Position numbers and translations under genes: made by a program. A stretch of DNA of 64,000 nucleotides from contig JAKMXF010000323.1 in NCBI GenBank assembly GCA_024704765.1, forward strand, positions 62,001 through 126,000. The letters run 5' to 3'. Source of the DNA: Oopsacas minuta. Lineage: Eukaryota > Porifera > Hexactinellida > Lyssacinosida > Leucopsacidae. Of this stretch, positions 11,400-24,722 are shown piece by piece. The notes under the pieces were generated by a model. The model had not been told where the DNA came from. It made no database searches and saw nothing but the letters and a program-made list of their open reading frames with translations. Within the stretch, counting starts at the first letter, position 1. Every line of letters starts with the position of its first letter.

Positions 11400-13715
11400 C
11401 TAGATGTGCGTTCTTGCCCTTACAAGATAAACAGATAAGATACTTTAGCCCTGTTTGAAGTTCGTTATCATCTCCATAACAGTAACATATCGATCCATAC
11501 CCAGCAGTAAAGTATGGAATTTCAATGAGTGTATTACAAGTTAAATTTGCTTTTACGAATACTGATCTCTGTATTAAGTCCTCTTCACCTTCTAAGTCAG
11601 CTAATGTACTTCCACAACTAAATTGAATGTTCTCAACTAGAACATCAGCTGTTCCCTTTGTTTCTTCTTAAGAGAGTGCTTGGAGTACAAGACTCTCCAC
11701 TTTAAACATTCTCCACATTTTAATAAAACTTTGACATTCTTTGCGTATTGTGGAGAAGGGAGAAATGGCATACCTACTGTTTCGGTCGATGACATAAAAG
11801 AAATGGACGATGTTCTTCGCTGGTTTGACTGCCATAAACATCTTCAAAATCTTTGTACTTAGCATAATGAGGAATTAAGTCAGGTAGATGGTGGATGTTG
11901 CAGAATATATCCTTAGAGAGACAAGGAACTTTGCAAATACCACAGTCAAGCTCACCATATTTCTTGACACTAAACATATAATGGCGTATTTTGCAGTGAC
12001 TGACTAGAAAGTCTAAAAGTTGCTTCTTTCCCTGAATTCTGAACTTTGTTGTGTCATTTCTTTCAAGTGAGCTATTGATTAGTTTAATATTTTCCCATAA
12101 AGACGTTATTTCCTCATTAGTTGCTGGATTAAATAAGGAAAAGGTTCTTCTTTAAATTTCAACCGAGTGAACAAGTTTGACAAGACTGTTATAGGAGATT
12201 CTAGTGAATAATTGATACGTTGTTCCAGGCCATGCATGCACTTTGCTAGTTCTCTTATTTGCTTCATATTACTGCATTTCTGGAGTTGATCTTCATAGCT
12301 TGTCCTGGCTCTAACAATTCATACACCTTGTAGTGCTAGGTTCAAAATAGACATAATCTTCTCAGGCGGATTCTTCCAACTGTTATGGGAAGGAGTACGT
12401 ACATCACACAGAGAGTCAAGATAAAATTAATGAATAAGGCAAACAGTGAAATTTATAGTGATACAAAGGTTAAACGGTGGTCCGGAACTCAATCTGTATA
12501 CAACAATGGATGGGTGGCATTAAACCCTCTTGACTATAAAATATCTGATTCAACTCTGCTGCATGTCTAATGGGGCTTGAATGTTCAAATATATTATCTT
12601 TGAGCCCGACATAAACTTTCCCACGATAAAAAGAACCCTCAATTGCTTCTGCTATTATAAAATGAAATTAACACTAGAGGTGAGTGTAAACTTCGTAAAG
12701 TCATGGTCTCCAACAACAATTTTCATTTAGGCTAACCAGAACTGCTCTACCACGTTCCACTGCTGCAACTGGGTAATCTGGTTCACCAACCTTTACATTG
12801 TATTTATCGTCTTGACTGACGAAGGTGGTATATTTCTAAACTTAACACAAAATTCGCGCTCCTACCGATATAGTGCAGAGGGGTAATGGCAATCAACATG
12901 TCTTTCCGAAACTGCCTTGCTTGAACCATGAACCAGATCTTGAGATTTCTAGTATACTACTGGGCAGTAGCCGTGTGCTGGTTTCTCGACCAGAACTGGT
13001 ACCTGTATTAAAAGTACTCTAGTGCATAATTTTTCAAAAATATACAAGTTGAATTTTTGAGCGAAGTTAACGAAAGATTATTCAATTAATTTAATGACTA
13101 CGAATTTGAATGTAGGTATGGAAACACATATAAAGCCATACATGTACATGTACTATATAGTTGGGAATTTAGATATAATATATGTCTCGAACCAACCTGG
13201 AACTTATAACTTAATCAATGTATGTATACAGACCTGAACCATTGGATGGATGGGAGTGGAGTTCCCTCTGGACATCTCTTACAAACCTGATCAAACATAT
13301 CTCTCATACTGAAAGCATGAGCTAAATGAGTCACCACTTCTCCATTATCAACCGCATCGTGGCGATGTTCATCTACTGCAATTTCAATAGAAGTTTCAAG
13401 GTAACGCTTGCATTCTTCTAAAAATACAGTGTATGATTCTGGGCGGCCAGTGTTTTGTATTCTAAAGTCCCAAATTAAATCTGGATCTTCTGTCTCAAGA
13501 AGGGTGAAAACTCTACTATTAACTTCTTCTTCCTCCACTGGGGGAGTAGCGGATACATCACCAATCAGTCTTCGATATGCTTCACTGAGAAATACAGATT
13601 TTGAAATGGTGTAACGACCAAAAGAGTGAATAAATTCCCGTCGCATAGCGCGGGTGTTATATGTAGGTATTGTTCTTCGAAGTTCTTGTGCAATATTCAT
13701 CTTTTTCTTCAACAA
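11400..13715 (-). pseudogene. Large multicopy uncharacterised protein, decayed
   Basis: The longest intact piece is a 166-aa minus-strand ORF at 13215-13715. It contains VDEHRHDAVDNGEVVTHLAH and CKRCPEGTPLPSIQWFRS. Further pieces follow in order on the same strand in other frames: KVGEPDYPVAAVERGRAVLV (about 12760-12820), GSFYRGKVYVGLKDNIFEHS (about 12580-12640), and MFSVKKYGELDCGICK with IHHLPDLIPHY (about 11870-11977). I recognise the order as that of long uncharacterised proteins found in many near-identical copies in sponges, cnidarians and arthropods. The cysteine pairs suggest zinc binding. Its function is unknown and a mobile origin is suspected. Many frameshifts and stops make this copy non-functional. 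Confidence 0.65.
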
Positions 13716-13739
13716 TTCACCTTCCGTATTGCTTCCCTG

Positions 13740-15040
13740 GATTTCCAGACGAAATGCAAGTGATTTATACTACCAGTATATGAATACGTGATACATTTTA
13801 CAGGTACAATTATATCATAGTTGTAATCATACCTTCGTTGGGGGCATGGAAGCGAATGATCCTCAATTAAAATCGTTCGAACACTTCAGCATGCAAGATA
13901 GCAACATGAAAGGTTTTATATCAATCAGCTAAGTTGGGCTTGAAATTTAAACTGCGTGGTAATACATCAAAATTATCACCTCATTTGTGCTACTCTATTT
14001 GCTTGGTATTTTTGAACTTTTTGGTTCTGCTTTCCCAAACAAGAAGCATATTTCGTCAAATTATCAGCCAGTTAAAGAATAGTTTCACGTACAGCCAACC
14101 ACTGCTGCCCCTTCATATAGCTGTTGTCAGCTAGATCAAACAATCATACAGATTGTACTTCAACTTCACTTACATTCAACTCTGAGTGATCAATCTTCCT
14201 TGTTTTACTCAGCTCTGGATGTTATACCCCTAGAAGGGTACAAAAAGTGCGTGTATACAACAGCCTCGGCCAGCCAAGGCTTGATGATTGCCACCAATAA
14301 TCCAAAGCATGATTGCTAATGTATTAATGAAAGGTACTCCTAGTAGCTTAACATATGAAGCTGTCAATCCTAATTTATTCATTTGAAGTCAGTTAATCAT
14401 TGTGTTCTTGAGATCCAACTTTTTGTTAGGTACTATAATCTTGAATTCTTCAGGAACAGTAAACATCTCTCGCGGCCCCTTTATCAACTAAGTGAACCCG
14501 TCTGTTCTGCTTCTAACTGTTTCTGTATTATCATAAACGTGCTGTGATAGTATGAACTCAACATATCGACCTAGGACACTCACTACTTCGGATATAGTAC
14601 ACTGGGAGTTCACACGGGTAAGTTCGGTTTAGTCTTACCCACAAATGATACAACTGAACCGCTTAGATATACGTCAGAGATTGGTGCACCACCATCAATA
14701 TTTCATCTACTCACTCATTGTAAATATCAGATAGCGTACAGGAATCGTTTACCACACAACCATACCACTGTTTCACAACTTTCGCACCACTACAAATCTG
14801 AACAATAATAAAAACCATCCAGGAATTGTACTAATATGTAGCTATGAAATTTAGAAGAGTAAAATTGAAAAAACTGGAACTCAAGTATGGTAGGTGAGAT
14901 AGCTTGTAATTATACGCAGAAAAGACAATCAGTAAAATAGGCAGTGCTTAAGCAAATTGATTAAGAAGTACTAACGTTTTGTTATGTTATGCTTATTGTG
15001 ACTATACTACAACAATCAATATTATTCAAAGGCGATTAAT
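13740..15040 (-). other. Spacer with possible upstream part of the relic
   Basis: Minus-strand conceptual frames around 14270-14420 give a fragment with GVPFINTLAIMLWIIGGNHQ that may belong to the N-terminal part of the same large protein as 11400-13715. Another fragment lies at about 14560-14780. Stops are frequent and I cannot join these pieces. The rest shows nothing recognisable. Confidence 0.3.
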
Positions 15041-15059
15041 ATATAATTCTATATAATAA

Positions 15060-16806
15060 TAACACTGTCCAACAAATTTTTAGCATTTTTTGCTTCTGGA
15101 ATACACTGTAGTGTTTCTCTTGTATTCAAGCACCCTGATTCCAAATATCCAATCAGTTTTTCTCTATCAGGTAACGATTTTGAATAATTCAATATTTTGG
15201 TTTTATCATTGTCCCAGTGTATTCCTATAAATATATCTCTTTAGCTTGGCTAATCAAATGCATACTTATGATTTAATTTCAATGAAAATTGTCAATTGGT
15301 TTAGCATTTATTATACTAATTTAGAAATGCTTGGAATATGATTTTCTTTTGTATGTGGCATCAGGAATATCTCTTTTTAGTGACCAACAATAATCAACCA
15401 TCATGTTTGGAGAGAATTTTCCATTGTAACGACTTTCCATTGTGCTTATATCTTGATGAAATCTTTCACCATGTTCATCACTCACAGCACCTAGATTTTC
15501 CGGAAAGAATTGCAAATGTGAGTGAAGAAAGTGTATTTTTAGAGACATATTACATCCCATTGTTCTGAATGCATCAAGCAGTGTCACAACAATTTCTTCA
15601 TAAATTGGTGATTTCTTAGTTCCTAAAAAGTTCTCATTTAAAGATTTGAATGAATTCCATGCTGCTTTCTCGACAGAATTTTTGACATGCTTCGAAGTTT
15701 AGATCCTTGAATAGTTCTCTAATTTGGGGACCCATAAATATCCCTTCCTTGATTTTAGTATTGCTGACCTTTGGAAATTTGTCCTTGAGGTATTTGTAAC
15801 TTTCTCCTTCTTCATTGTATTTTACTATCGCCTCTACAAAGTTTTCATCAAACCCAGTTTTATGTGTAGAGGTGGTAATAGAATTTTCTCAGGATTTACT
15901 AAGAACTGACAACTTACACTCTTTGTACCAGCAGTTAATTGATGTCGTAGTGGCCACTCCTTAACTATACAGTGGGATTGCCTTGCTCTACCATCCCACT
16001 CACAGAGGAAGCAACAATATTTCGTGTATCCAGGTTGCATACTCAACAAAAGTCCAATTACCTTCAGATCACCACAGATGTGCCAATTGTAAGAGTCATA
16101 TCTGATCAGTTTCAATAAGATATCCATATTCTCATGAGACTCCTTCATGATAACATATATTCTTTTTGGTCTTAGAAGTGATTCCCTTTATATCAGTCAA
16201 ACAGAAATAACAATCAGTATAATGATCTCTTGGTTCCCTCCATATCATGGGAATAGCAAATTAGATTGAAGTACGTGAGCCATTTACTAAGTCCTATTGC
16301 ACATTTTTGAGCAACAAAAATGAGGTGCCCAAGGCTTATCTTGATTACCAATCTTGCAACCGAAATATTGCTCATATCCTTTGTGTACAAGGGGAGACAT
16401 GTCTCTCCGCTGAAATTTTGTAGTAAATTCTCCACAAATATAACAGAAAGAATCGGTTGGGTTTGAACATCGACGAGACATTATTGAAAAGAAATAAATA
16501 CAAAATACAATCACATAATCTCCTCTTGAAAGAGCAAGTAATATTCTATATATTTTAAGAAAATTTGAATTGTTAGACAATATATGCGGAAGGTATTAAT
16601 ACATATACAATTATACATTCTATAGAGATCTATGGAAAAATGATTTTGAAAATTTCTGAATTTTACAAAATCTCTGCCTGATAGAGAAAAACTGATTGGA
16701 TATTTGGAATCAGGGTACTTGAATACATAAGAAACATTACCGTGTATTCCAGAAGCAAAAAATGATGAAAATTTGTTGGACAGTATAATCATAAAAAATA
16801 ATAATA
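15060..16806. mobile_element. Element bounded by inverted repeats, carries FCYICGE gene
   Basis: About 15065-15240 and 16625-16800 are inverted copies of each other. Both contain CTGTCCAACAAATTTT, TTTTTTGCTTCTGGAATACAC and CCAATCAGTTTTTCTCTATC, with small differences. They enclose the minus-strand protein relic at 15321-16481. The arrangement suggests the protein travels inside an element with inverted repeats of roughly 180 bp. Exact ends and a target duplication were not found. Confidence 0.6.
15321..16481 (-). pseudogene. FCYICGE/SDEHGERFHQDI family protein, copy 1
   Basis: Minus-strand pieces in order: 16481 to about 16290 encodes MSRRCSNPTDSFCYICGEFT and YFGCKIGNQDKPWAPHFCC, a Cys-rich N-terminal zinc-finger-like part. 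The 16148-15834 piece encodes NWHICGDLKVIGLLLSMQPG, YTKYCCFLCEWDGRAR and LLPPLHIKLGLMK. About 15800-15640 gives KVSNTKIKEGIFMGPQIREL in a broken frame. The 15587-15321 piece encodes MGCNMSLKIHFLHSHLQFF, then GAVSDEHGERFHQDI and MMVDYCWSLKRD. I recognise this order from long uncharacterised proteins repeated in arthropod and cnidarian genomes. The part between the N-terminal Cys motif and the ICGDLKV block is deleted here. Function is unknown; Cys and His clusters suggest metal binding. Confidence 0.75.
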
Positions 16807-16944
16807 ACAAAAATTTAGTACAGACCCCTATAGGATTGGAAACATTAGATACCAGTTAAATGTTGGAACAATTGACTTTCGAATTTCACGCACGTTTTCC
16901 CAAGTTGCAAACGAGGCCTTATCATTGGAGATAATATTTAAGAT

Positions 16945-17572
16945 CTATCCATTTCCTTTCCCCAGCTTAAGTTGATATGCTAAAAATGTTGATTTTTCTG
17001 GTGAAACTATGTTACTGAGGGTTGGCATCGATTCTTCGTTATAGATTTTCCAAGCGATATTTGCGATGCCTTTAAAACCAATTAGTTCTACAGCTACAAT
17101 ATTCAAGTGGATAACACCGTAGCGAATAACAGAAATATTCTCAAGTTGTGCTAACTGACGGATGGCAGTAAGTATCCCAGTCTGATCGAACCTGATCTTT
17201 TTAGAATGAACTTGAATGTCATCAATCGATTTATTCCTCTCCACATTTGGAACCAATATATCACCGGTTTCTACATCACAGTATAAAACAGCAAGAAATG
17301 ATTGGGTGCTCTTAGGTTTAACAAAGGATCCATGGAATACTCGCACTCCACCACTCACCATCTAAGCTCTCAATAGATTTCTTACTCTTTCTGACATTAG
17401 ATGATACTTTAGACATTAGAGAATATACAGAATGTCTCTTTCCTTCTTCGAGATTTAGTAAACGCACCACTTGATCTGCTGCTTGATTGACATCATAGTC
17501 ATGAGCCTTCAATATGATAGCCAAGTAAAGACGTGTTTTCTGGCTTTCAGATAATATTTTGGCTTCAGCCAT
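16945..17572 (-). pseudogene. Unrecognised protein in two overlapping ORFs
   Basis: Two minus-strand ORFs overlap in different frames: 84 aa (17572-17318, beginning MAEAKILSESQKTRLYLAII) and 138 aa (17361-16945). They probably form one protein of about 205 residues split by a single frameshift near 17340. The first part has a Lys/Arg-rich helical character. The second has alternating hydrophobic strands (FLAVLYCDVETGDILVP). No catalytic motif or membrane segment was recognised. It lies about 140 bp from the FCYICGE element and on the same strand, so the two may belong together. It could be a host gene or an element gene. Confidence 0.4.
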
Positions 17573-18032
17573 CTATAAATTGATAAGCAGAGAGTTAATG
17601 AACTTGTATTCTCCCTGCGTAATATACAGTATATATAAGTAATTATCACGTTATATTAGTGTAAAATGACTCTGTAATTTTAATACATTGTACTATAGCA
17701 GCGTAGATGTGAGAATGGATATTGACAAAATTGATTAGATTGCGGAATGAAACACACTTGTACTTTTAATATACATTATGTCCGATAATTATTTAAAATA
17801 GCCAATAATTTATACTCCTAGTCATTTCTGCAATATTTATTCAAGAGATAGAGGTAGAATTATTACTATCTATTAGTAGGGGGGTTTACTTCAACAATTT
17901 AACATTGGGTGTGTACAAAATTAATCTTTGGGAGAAAATAGTATCGCAAGACGTTAAGATGATGGAGCATTTTTAAAAATTTTTATTTCATTGACATTAT
18001 TCATACATTAAATAGCTATTTATCTTCCCAAT

Positions 18033-18960
18033 ATGTCAAGAATCAAATAGGAAACTAAGTCAAATACTCTTAGTAAGAAACAAACACTCTCCGAAGGAAA
18101 TCAGCTCTATCGTAGGTGTGTTGTTGCAACCGTTTGCAACTTTATTTCTCGTCTAAAGACTGAAGCATCTCTTCTTCACAAGAGCGGAGCAGGTAGACCT
18201 GGGACACTTGTCGTCAAATAATGAAATATGTTGCTAAGACCATTAACATAAATCCTGCGATTTCAATTCACAATTTAACAGCTAAGTGTCCAGTTCAAGG
18301 AGGAAGAGATACCATGAGTCGTTGCTTGAAAAAACTTGATTATCCCAAGCCTTATCCGACGCCTGCTCCCCTGTTATCAGAAAAGAATCGGCTCTATAGA
18401 ATTTAATGGGCAAGGAATAACATTGATAACCAATGGCAGCATGTATTTTCGCTGATGAGGTCTCAATTTGGTTGTGTCGAGGGCGAAACCGGATGTGAAC
18501 CAAAAGAGCATGGTGAGGACTCAACCCATAGTCAAACATACTCATAAAATTCATATATGGGCAGCTTTCCCCTCTATGGGGACGTTCCCATTGTGTATCT
18601 TCACACATATGCTGAATGCAGAATTGTTTGTAAAGATATTGGAAGTTCATTTGCTTGCCCAAGCTGATGTATTCCACAAAGATGATTGGTTCTTAGTTCG
18701 TGACAATGATCCCAAGCATACAACAAAATTGACCGAAGTTTGGATGGAGAAAAATATGCCCAATAAGAAGATGAATTGGCCTAGACAAAGTCTAGACATT
18801 AACCCCATAGAAACTTGTTTGCTTGGGTCAAACAAATGCTGTTAAAAAAGGGTCCTAAGAATATTACACAGCTGAAGAAGGAGTTGACCGACTTGTGGGA
18901 AAATATCAATGGAGATTTTCTAGAAAATTAATCGAGATCAATGCCAAAGAGGTGTGTTTT
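18033..18960 (+). pseudogene. Tc1-like transposase relic
   Basis: From an ATG at 18033 the frames give a paired-like helix-turn-helix ending in the linker KSGAGRPGT (about 18180). The 18468-18845 ORF encodes WAAFPSMGTFPLCIFTHML, WFLVRDNDPKHTTKLTEVWM (the second-Asp motif, DNDPKHT) and WPRQSLDINPIETC (the Glu motif, normally PxxSPDLNPIE). The order is that of a DD34E Tc1 transposase of about 340 aa. The first catalytic Asp is not clear because frames shift near 18410-18500. Stops and frameshifts make it non-functional. Confidence 0.8.
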
Positions 18961-19957
18961 AGTAATAGATAATGACGGACGCAAAATAAATGTTAATTTC
19001 CGAATATTCTACATTATTTACCTACCAAGATTAGTTCTATCGCTGTCTTATTTCGCCAGGAACTATAATTTTAAAAATTGGAAATAACTATCGGGCAGAC
19101 TGTAATGTGCATATTACTTGACAAGAATATATACAAAGTTCAGAGTGGAAACTAGGGAAAACAAATTTTGCTGCCCAACAGGATGTCTTATGGCCGAGAG
19201 AAATTTCTACGAACTTTTCGCAGTATTGCATCCGTGATATTTGATTAACCTTTTCGTTCCTGAAGAAAATGAACGGCATATTCAATTTTAGCGCACTCAC
19301 TTTGCTTGGAAAGCATGTAAATGAACAATAATATGCATCACAAATTCAACAGATTACTGAAGCAGCTTCTGTCATTTATATAATGGATGCATAAACACAG
19401 AATACAGCAATGAAGTTCTACATTTGGTTGACCACAAAATAGAAACACTTAAATCCTTCATTTGATACTTTACATATTGCTCATTGAATTTATCTAGGAT
19501 CTAATTCATAATTCAAAATGGTATAAATTGAAGATAGGAATTTGGGCTAAATGCACCCTAGCAGCCCCACTGTGCGAGTATAACATTTATTTATGTTCAT
19601 CCCCGCATATTAATTTTATAGGGATAATAATATGTCAAATGATTAGTGCAGTCGGTGAGAATTAGGGTAGGTTGTTGGCCATCACTTTCAAACTTCTTCT
19701 GTCCTACCTCCAGAGCCTCAACGAGAACTTCAACCAATTCGTCCTACTAAAAATCATGGTATCATTGTGGAATTGATCTCATATGCAATTTGTCTAGTAC
19801 AGTACTTGGATTTGAACACATTATATAATCGTTGGCTACTTGAGTAAATTTGTAATAGCGAGAACATACTACAATATGACCGGAGAACAGAATTCTCAAG
19901 CAAGGGAACTATGATTTTTCTAAATAAAGATTTTGGCAATAATACTCAAAATTAGAA
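18961..19957. other. AT-rich spacer
   Basis: No coding motif, terminal repeat or RNA gene seen. Confidence 0.4.
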
Positions 19958-19965
19958 ATTGCAAA

Positions 19966-21172
19966 TAGAGCTGTACCGATTAGAGATTTTCTACTCCATC
20001 CGGATATCCTGCTAGAATTGCACTAGAGAATATTTAAGATGAAGGTGTAAAATTAGATTATTTATGAGCGATTGGGCATCATCACTGCTATGCTTCTGAA
20101 AGAGTAGATAATTAAGTACACTACACATTGATATGTATGCACTTGTGAATATTTAAGTGACATCATATTTCGGAAATCACATGTGTTATAATATATTTCT
20201 TCATCTTGCAAAAAGAGGAGCAATTGATATTGCAATCCTTATTAAAATATATTATAATAATTTTGTATTTTTTACAGTAGATTTGAAACGTTTTATAGGT
20301 AGGCATTGATTCGTTTCAACAATACTGGGATTATAGTAGAGCGACCAAATTATTTAGCAAAACATGTTTGAAACATTCTCCTTGGAAAATTTGTCCGACC
20401 TCACAACCTAAAGCAGATATTGATAACGCTCAAAGTGATTATGTTGCTACCTAAGTGAAAAATACATGGATATGTAACTTTCTGGTATAAAAAGAATGTG
20501 AAATCCTTTCATTATCCAATTGAGCAAACTTGGTAATCTGAGTAGAATCGAGAATAAAAATCGCTAAAAGAATTACCAAAACTCTATATGAAAAGCGTCA
20601 CCATCTGAAAAACTATGAAATTCGCAATCTAGGTGTATTATTATTGTTGAAATTATCGAAAATATATTTGAATCCTTTATGAAACAAAACAAGAAGATTT
20701 GATAATATACAACAGTTTTATTCGTTTTCCTAATAGAGGACATCAATTTCTTAACACCCTGTATTTCCATATTCCATATGAGCGAAATTTGGTCGTTCTT
20801 TCAATCTCTAAACAAGACACTTCGAGAACACTGTGCAGTAAGTGTGATGTCAATATTTCAAGTGGGAAGAATAATAAAACATATAGTACATCCCCATTGT
20901 GGAATCATTTGAAAAGTTCACATCCAGAATTAGTTAAACGCCCTACAAATCAAATGCCTTCCCACATGTCGATTTCATTCAAAAGAACCCTCATTTTTTA
21001 ATTACAAATATTAGTTGTGTGCTCTAGTGCTCTTATTACTCATATTCCGTTATCGTAAATTACTTATAAATATCCGCCGGAAATTCGTTCATATCCGATC
21101 CGATCCGGATATACGGAAATGGCCGGATATTGCCGAATACCTGATCAGAACCGGACTTCAAGTACAGCTCTA
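19966..21172 (+). mobile_element. hAT element remnant, 8-bp TSD
   Basis: The element starts TAGAGCTGTACC and ends GTACAGCTCTA. ATTGCAAA lies on both sides (19958-19965 and 21173-21180), the 8-bp duplication expected of hAT elements. At 1.2 kb it is much shorter than an autonomous hAT. Inside, only a BED-type zinc finger survives. The right end is rich in CCGGAT-type subterminal repeats (about 21090-21160), and one similar motif lies near the left end at about 20000. Confidence 0.85.
20810..20998 (+). pseudogene. BED-type zinc finger fragment of hAT transposase
   Basis: The frame reads TLCSKCDVNISSGKNNKTYS followed by TSPLWNHLKSSHPEL. This is the C-x2-C ... H-x4-H pattern of a BED finger, which binds DNA at the N-terminus of hAT transposases. 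A stop follows at 20999-21001, and neither the RNase-H-like catalytic core nor the hATC dimerisation domain is present. It lies inside the hAT element with matching ends. Confidence 0.75.
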
Positions 21173-21180
21173 ATTGCAAA

Positions 21181-22600
21181 TACATAGGGTAATTAAAACT
21201 GATGCACAATGCAACGTAATTGCATATACGTAACATGTTGCATTGTCAATTCTCAACGTATTGCTCTAATATATAAGCTAGAAGGTAAAATATGCGTTTT
21301 GATGGCGATGTTAAATAATTTAAGAAACTGTAGGGAAAATTAGAGTATACGTAATTTACATTTTCTACAAGTACATAAGGATTTACAATTGATGGTGTTG
21401 TTTTCGGATGGAGAATATAATTCGTTGATCTATTGTTGTTACAAGACTAAATAGAATGCCTGCACAGATCACTATTGTTCTAACATAATTTCAAATAGGA
21501 ATTTCAGAAATTTCACCAAGAAGATAAAGTTCTGTACCAGTAGAATCCACAGTATATCACCCAGTAAGTGTGCAATAATATCGCATACGTTTAATAATCC
21601 TCGTTATACTTAGATAGCTCGAATCAATTTAGCATGAAGTACCAAAGGAAAAATTAACAAGATGCAATCTGACGGCACAAGGAATGGAAAGACAAATTAC
21701 AAACAGCAGTACTAGCAGCAAAGACCCAAAAAATAGATATCTCCATAAGCTACACACACTTTTATCTGATGTTTGAGAGATACTTTGAGTCAACTAAACT
21801 TCTCAATCTTATCACTTCTCCAACTAGCCCGGATAAAAGACAAAACATATCTCAGAGGTAGAATTAAAGATGAAATGATTCAGATGAATGCAAATGAATC
21901 ACGTCCATATGGCTTTCGTTTAATTTGTAACGAATAGATCGAAAATATTTGTTCAATATGTAAAGCTGATTATTGAAAACATCAAGGATGGTCAGAGGTT
22001 CTAAAGAAAACATATGACAACAAAGTTTAACTCAACAGGGAAACAATCCAGCAAATTCTTGTTGTGATGCAACATGGGGAATCCACACGTATTGTTTATA
22101 AAAAATTGATTTTTATGTAGAGTTATGATGATGTTTTCGATCCACTTGTTTAACTTGATATAGCCCGTAACAGTTTCTGTATTAATGACATCAATTAAGA
22201 ATGCTCGCATCGTCCAGCGAGAAGCATTTTACAGAACTTCTTTAGGATCTAGAAAATGCAATAATATTATAGAACCATTCACTTATTAAGTCGGTGCGGA
22301 GGCAAGCTAGTTGGTGTGATGGAATTGTGCAATAAAGTTGGATATATAGCAGCTGAGTCTGCTTTACTGAGTCCGCACTTAGCAATGCGTGTGAATTTTC
22401 GTTAGTTCATAAGATAATTGCTGATGTAATAAGTTGCTTCGTTTTAGATGACATCATAATAAATAAAGTACGTAATCACAATCATTAGATTTTTCCTCCA
22501 TAAAAATTAGCAAAATCATCAATAGTTTCACTGCGTACTACACATTCAGCATCTAGGTGAATCATGATGGATTCATTCTCAGGTTCAGAGTATTCTACTA
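21181..22600. other. AT-rich spacer
   Basis: No recognisable gene. The 69-aa minus ORF at 22001-22210 has no family motif. The right part may contain unrecognisable continuation of the adjacent Helitron gene. Confidence 0.35.
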
Positions 22601-23037
22601 CTCGGAGTATGAAGCTTGAAAATTGTTACTTCGAGTGAGTCCTCCTGGTCTAAAAGTCTGTAGCTGAATGTTTATAGTCAACACCGTGATGGTGATCTAT
22701 TGATACAAACAGTTAGCAGAGATACCAGATGTGCTCTGGTACTATAACGAATTACAACGAGAATCTGCCACAACTTTCCCTGCTATCAAGCTGGTATTCA
22801 ATATCTAACAACACACTGTTCAAGATATGGCTATCAATTTCAGTGGTAAGAGAAATATGTCTAGCTCCTAAATGAAATTCGTCAACCAAAGACGCCCAAT
22901 GTTTATCTCAAAAACCAATGGGTCAGCTGGCTCGTTAAACAGAAGTGCTGTGCTAAAGAGTTGACGTAATTCTAATGCCATTGAACATAAAGCAGCTTCT
23001 GTCAAACAATCGTCACACTCTTGGTCCTCTTCTAAAT

Positions 23038-23157
23038 CAGTGGTTCTCAACCTGGGGTCCGCGGCCCTCAAAATGTTTCGTTAAGTTTATTGCAGGGATC
23101 CGCGGCCCCCATAAAATGGACTAAAGAGGTCCGTGGGAGAAAAAAGATTGAGAACAA
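23038..23157. mobile_element. hAT-like MITE (CAGTGGTTCTCAACC end)
   Basis: CAGTGGTTCTCAACCTGGGG at the left is the typical terminal sequence of Charlie-like hAT elements. The right end reads GATTGAGAAC, a degraded inverted copy. GGTCCGCGGCCC and GGATCCGCGGCCCCC are internal GC-rich repeats. The insert separates two parts of the Helitron frame. No clean target duplication was seen. Confidence 0.65.
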
Positions 23158-24722
23158 ATATTATAATGCACCTCGTGTGTCTGCTGCTTCTTCATAGGTA
23201 ATGCAAATAGTACCATCAGGGAGTGTTTATATATCCTTATAACTGCGATATCCAGTTACATGGTGTAGGAGTATTCTCAGGTAGAAAAATTCCCCTTAAC
23301 AAGGAGGCGCTAATTATACTCGACCAATTATGGCACCATGTAACTTGGGTCTTTTCTTTCCACTCATATGCGGACGCCTCCCACACAAACACATCAAGAA
23401 ATTGTGTGTAAGTAATATTTCTGGCACTAGGGATCTTGTAATTGGCTTTGAACCAGCCTATAAGTGTAAAGTGTTTCTGTTCGTCAAGGACAGTTTCCAG
23501 GTTAGAACTTTCCCTAAACACCACGGATTGAATTCCTTGCAAATGGAGTGCCAATCTCCTTACGTGTGAATGGAGTTCATAGCCAAATAGACACTAGCAA
23601 GCATCGGTAGCATAAACAATCTAGCTTCTAGGTAATCGGAAATCTCATTCCACTTCCTTCTTACTACTTGAGGTACTTGTTCTGATGAAATTTACAATGG
23701 AACTATCGTGACCTTGATATGAGTGTTTGTGAAGATAGTTTACTGGATTAACTGTAAGACAGAATTAAACATTATTATAAGTACTGTACTTTGGAAGAAA
23801 GGTTGGATTGTATGGAACAACACATCGTTTGTCTAGTTCAAACCGTCATACATTAACTCCACGATTGTTAATTCTACATTTGTAAACTGGTTAGCTATAA
23901 TTACCTGTAGTAGTAATTCAGCAAATGCCATAGGAAACTGTTTACTATATTTTGCATCTTGTATGCCTCTCTAGTAAGTACTTACACTCATATCATCAAT
24001 AAATTCACGAATTTTATTACGAAATGTGTGACTATCAAATCGGGACGACTGACGGTTTAATATTTATCATAAGGGCACATGTCATCTCTTCGCAATCTGG
24101 ATTACACGTAAATGTAATGAAATAATATGGCTTACAATATTGACTGAGATGGATATGCAGTCTTGATCAAATTCAAACATCTGTTCAGGACTACCTTCTG
24201 GAGAAGGAAGGCAATATCAATTTTCTACCAAATTCTCTAGGATAAATTGCCCCAGCAGAGATTGCATCGCTAAGTCCGCTTTATAGGTCTACTTTGAGCT
24301 TATTTTGATTAACTTTCGAAAAATTGAGGCTCACATGCTGTACTTTTGCAAACATAAAAACCAAGTATTTATAGTAGAGCTTACCACAGAGGTGTAGATA
24401 GAACACTTCACCTCTAACCATAATACAATATGAGTAGAACTCCTTGAGAGCTACATATCTTTCTCTTCGGCCTTGAGGGATTTTCAAGTGCCCCCCATTA
24501 TCTCATGGAGGGAACAAAAGAACACAATGTAAAGAATCATAAGAACAGATACACTCTGTGATATGTTGCAAAATCCTGCACGTGCAAGTAGCACTAAGTC
24601 TCTTGAACATCTTCTTCTGTATTCCTGTCTCCAGGCATTATCACAGCAATCACAAGAAAAGTAGGGGCATTGTATCATCTGGGATCTGGACCACCGTAAG
24701 CTCTAATAACAATCCACAAATA

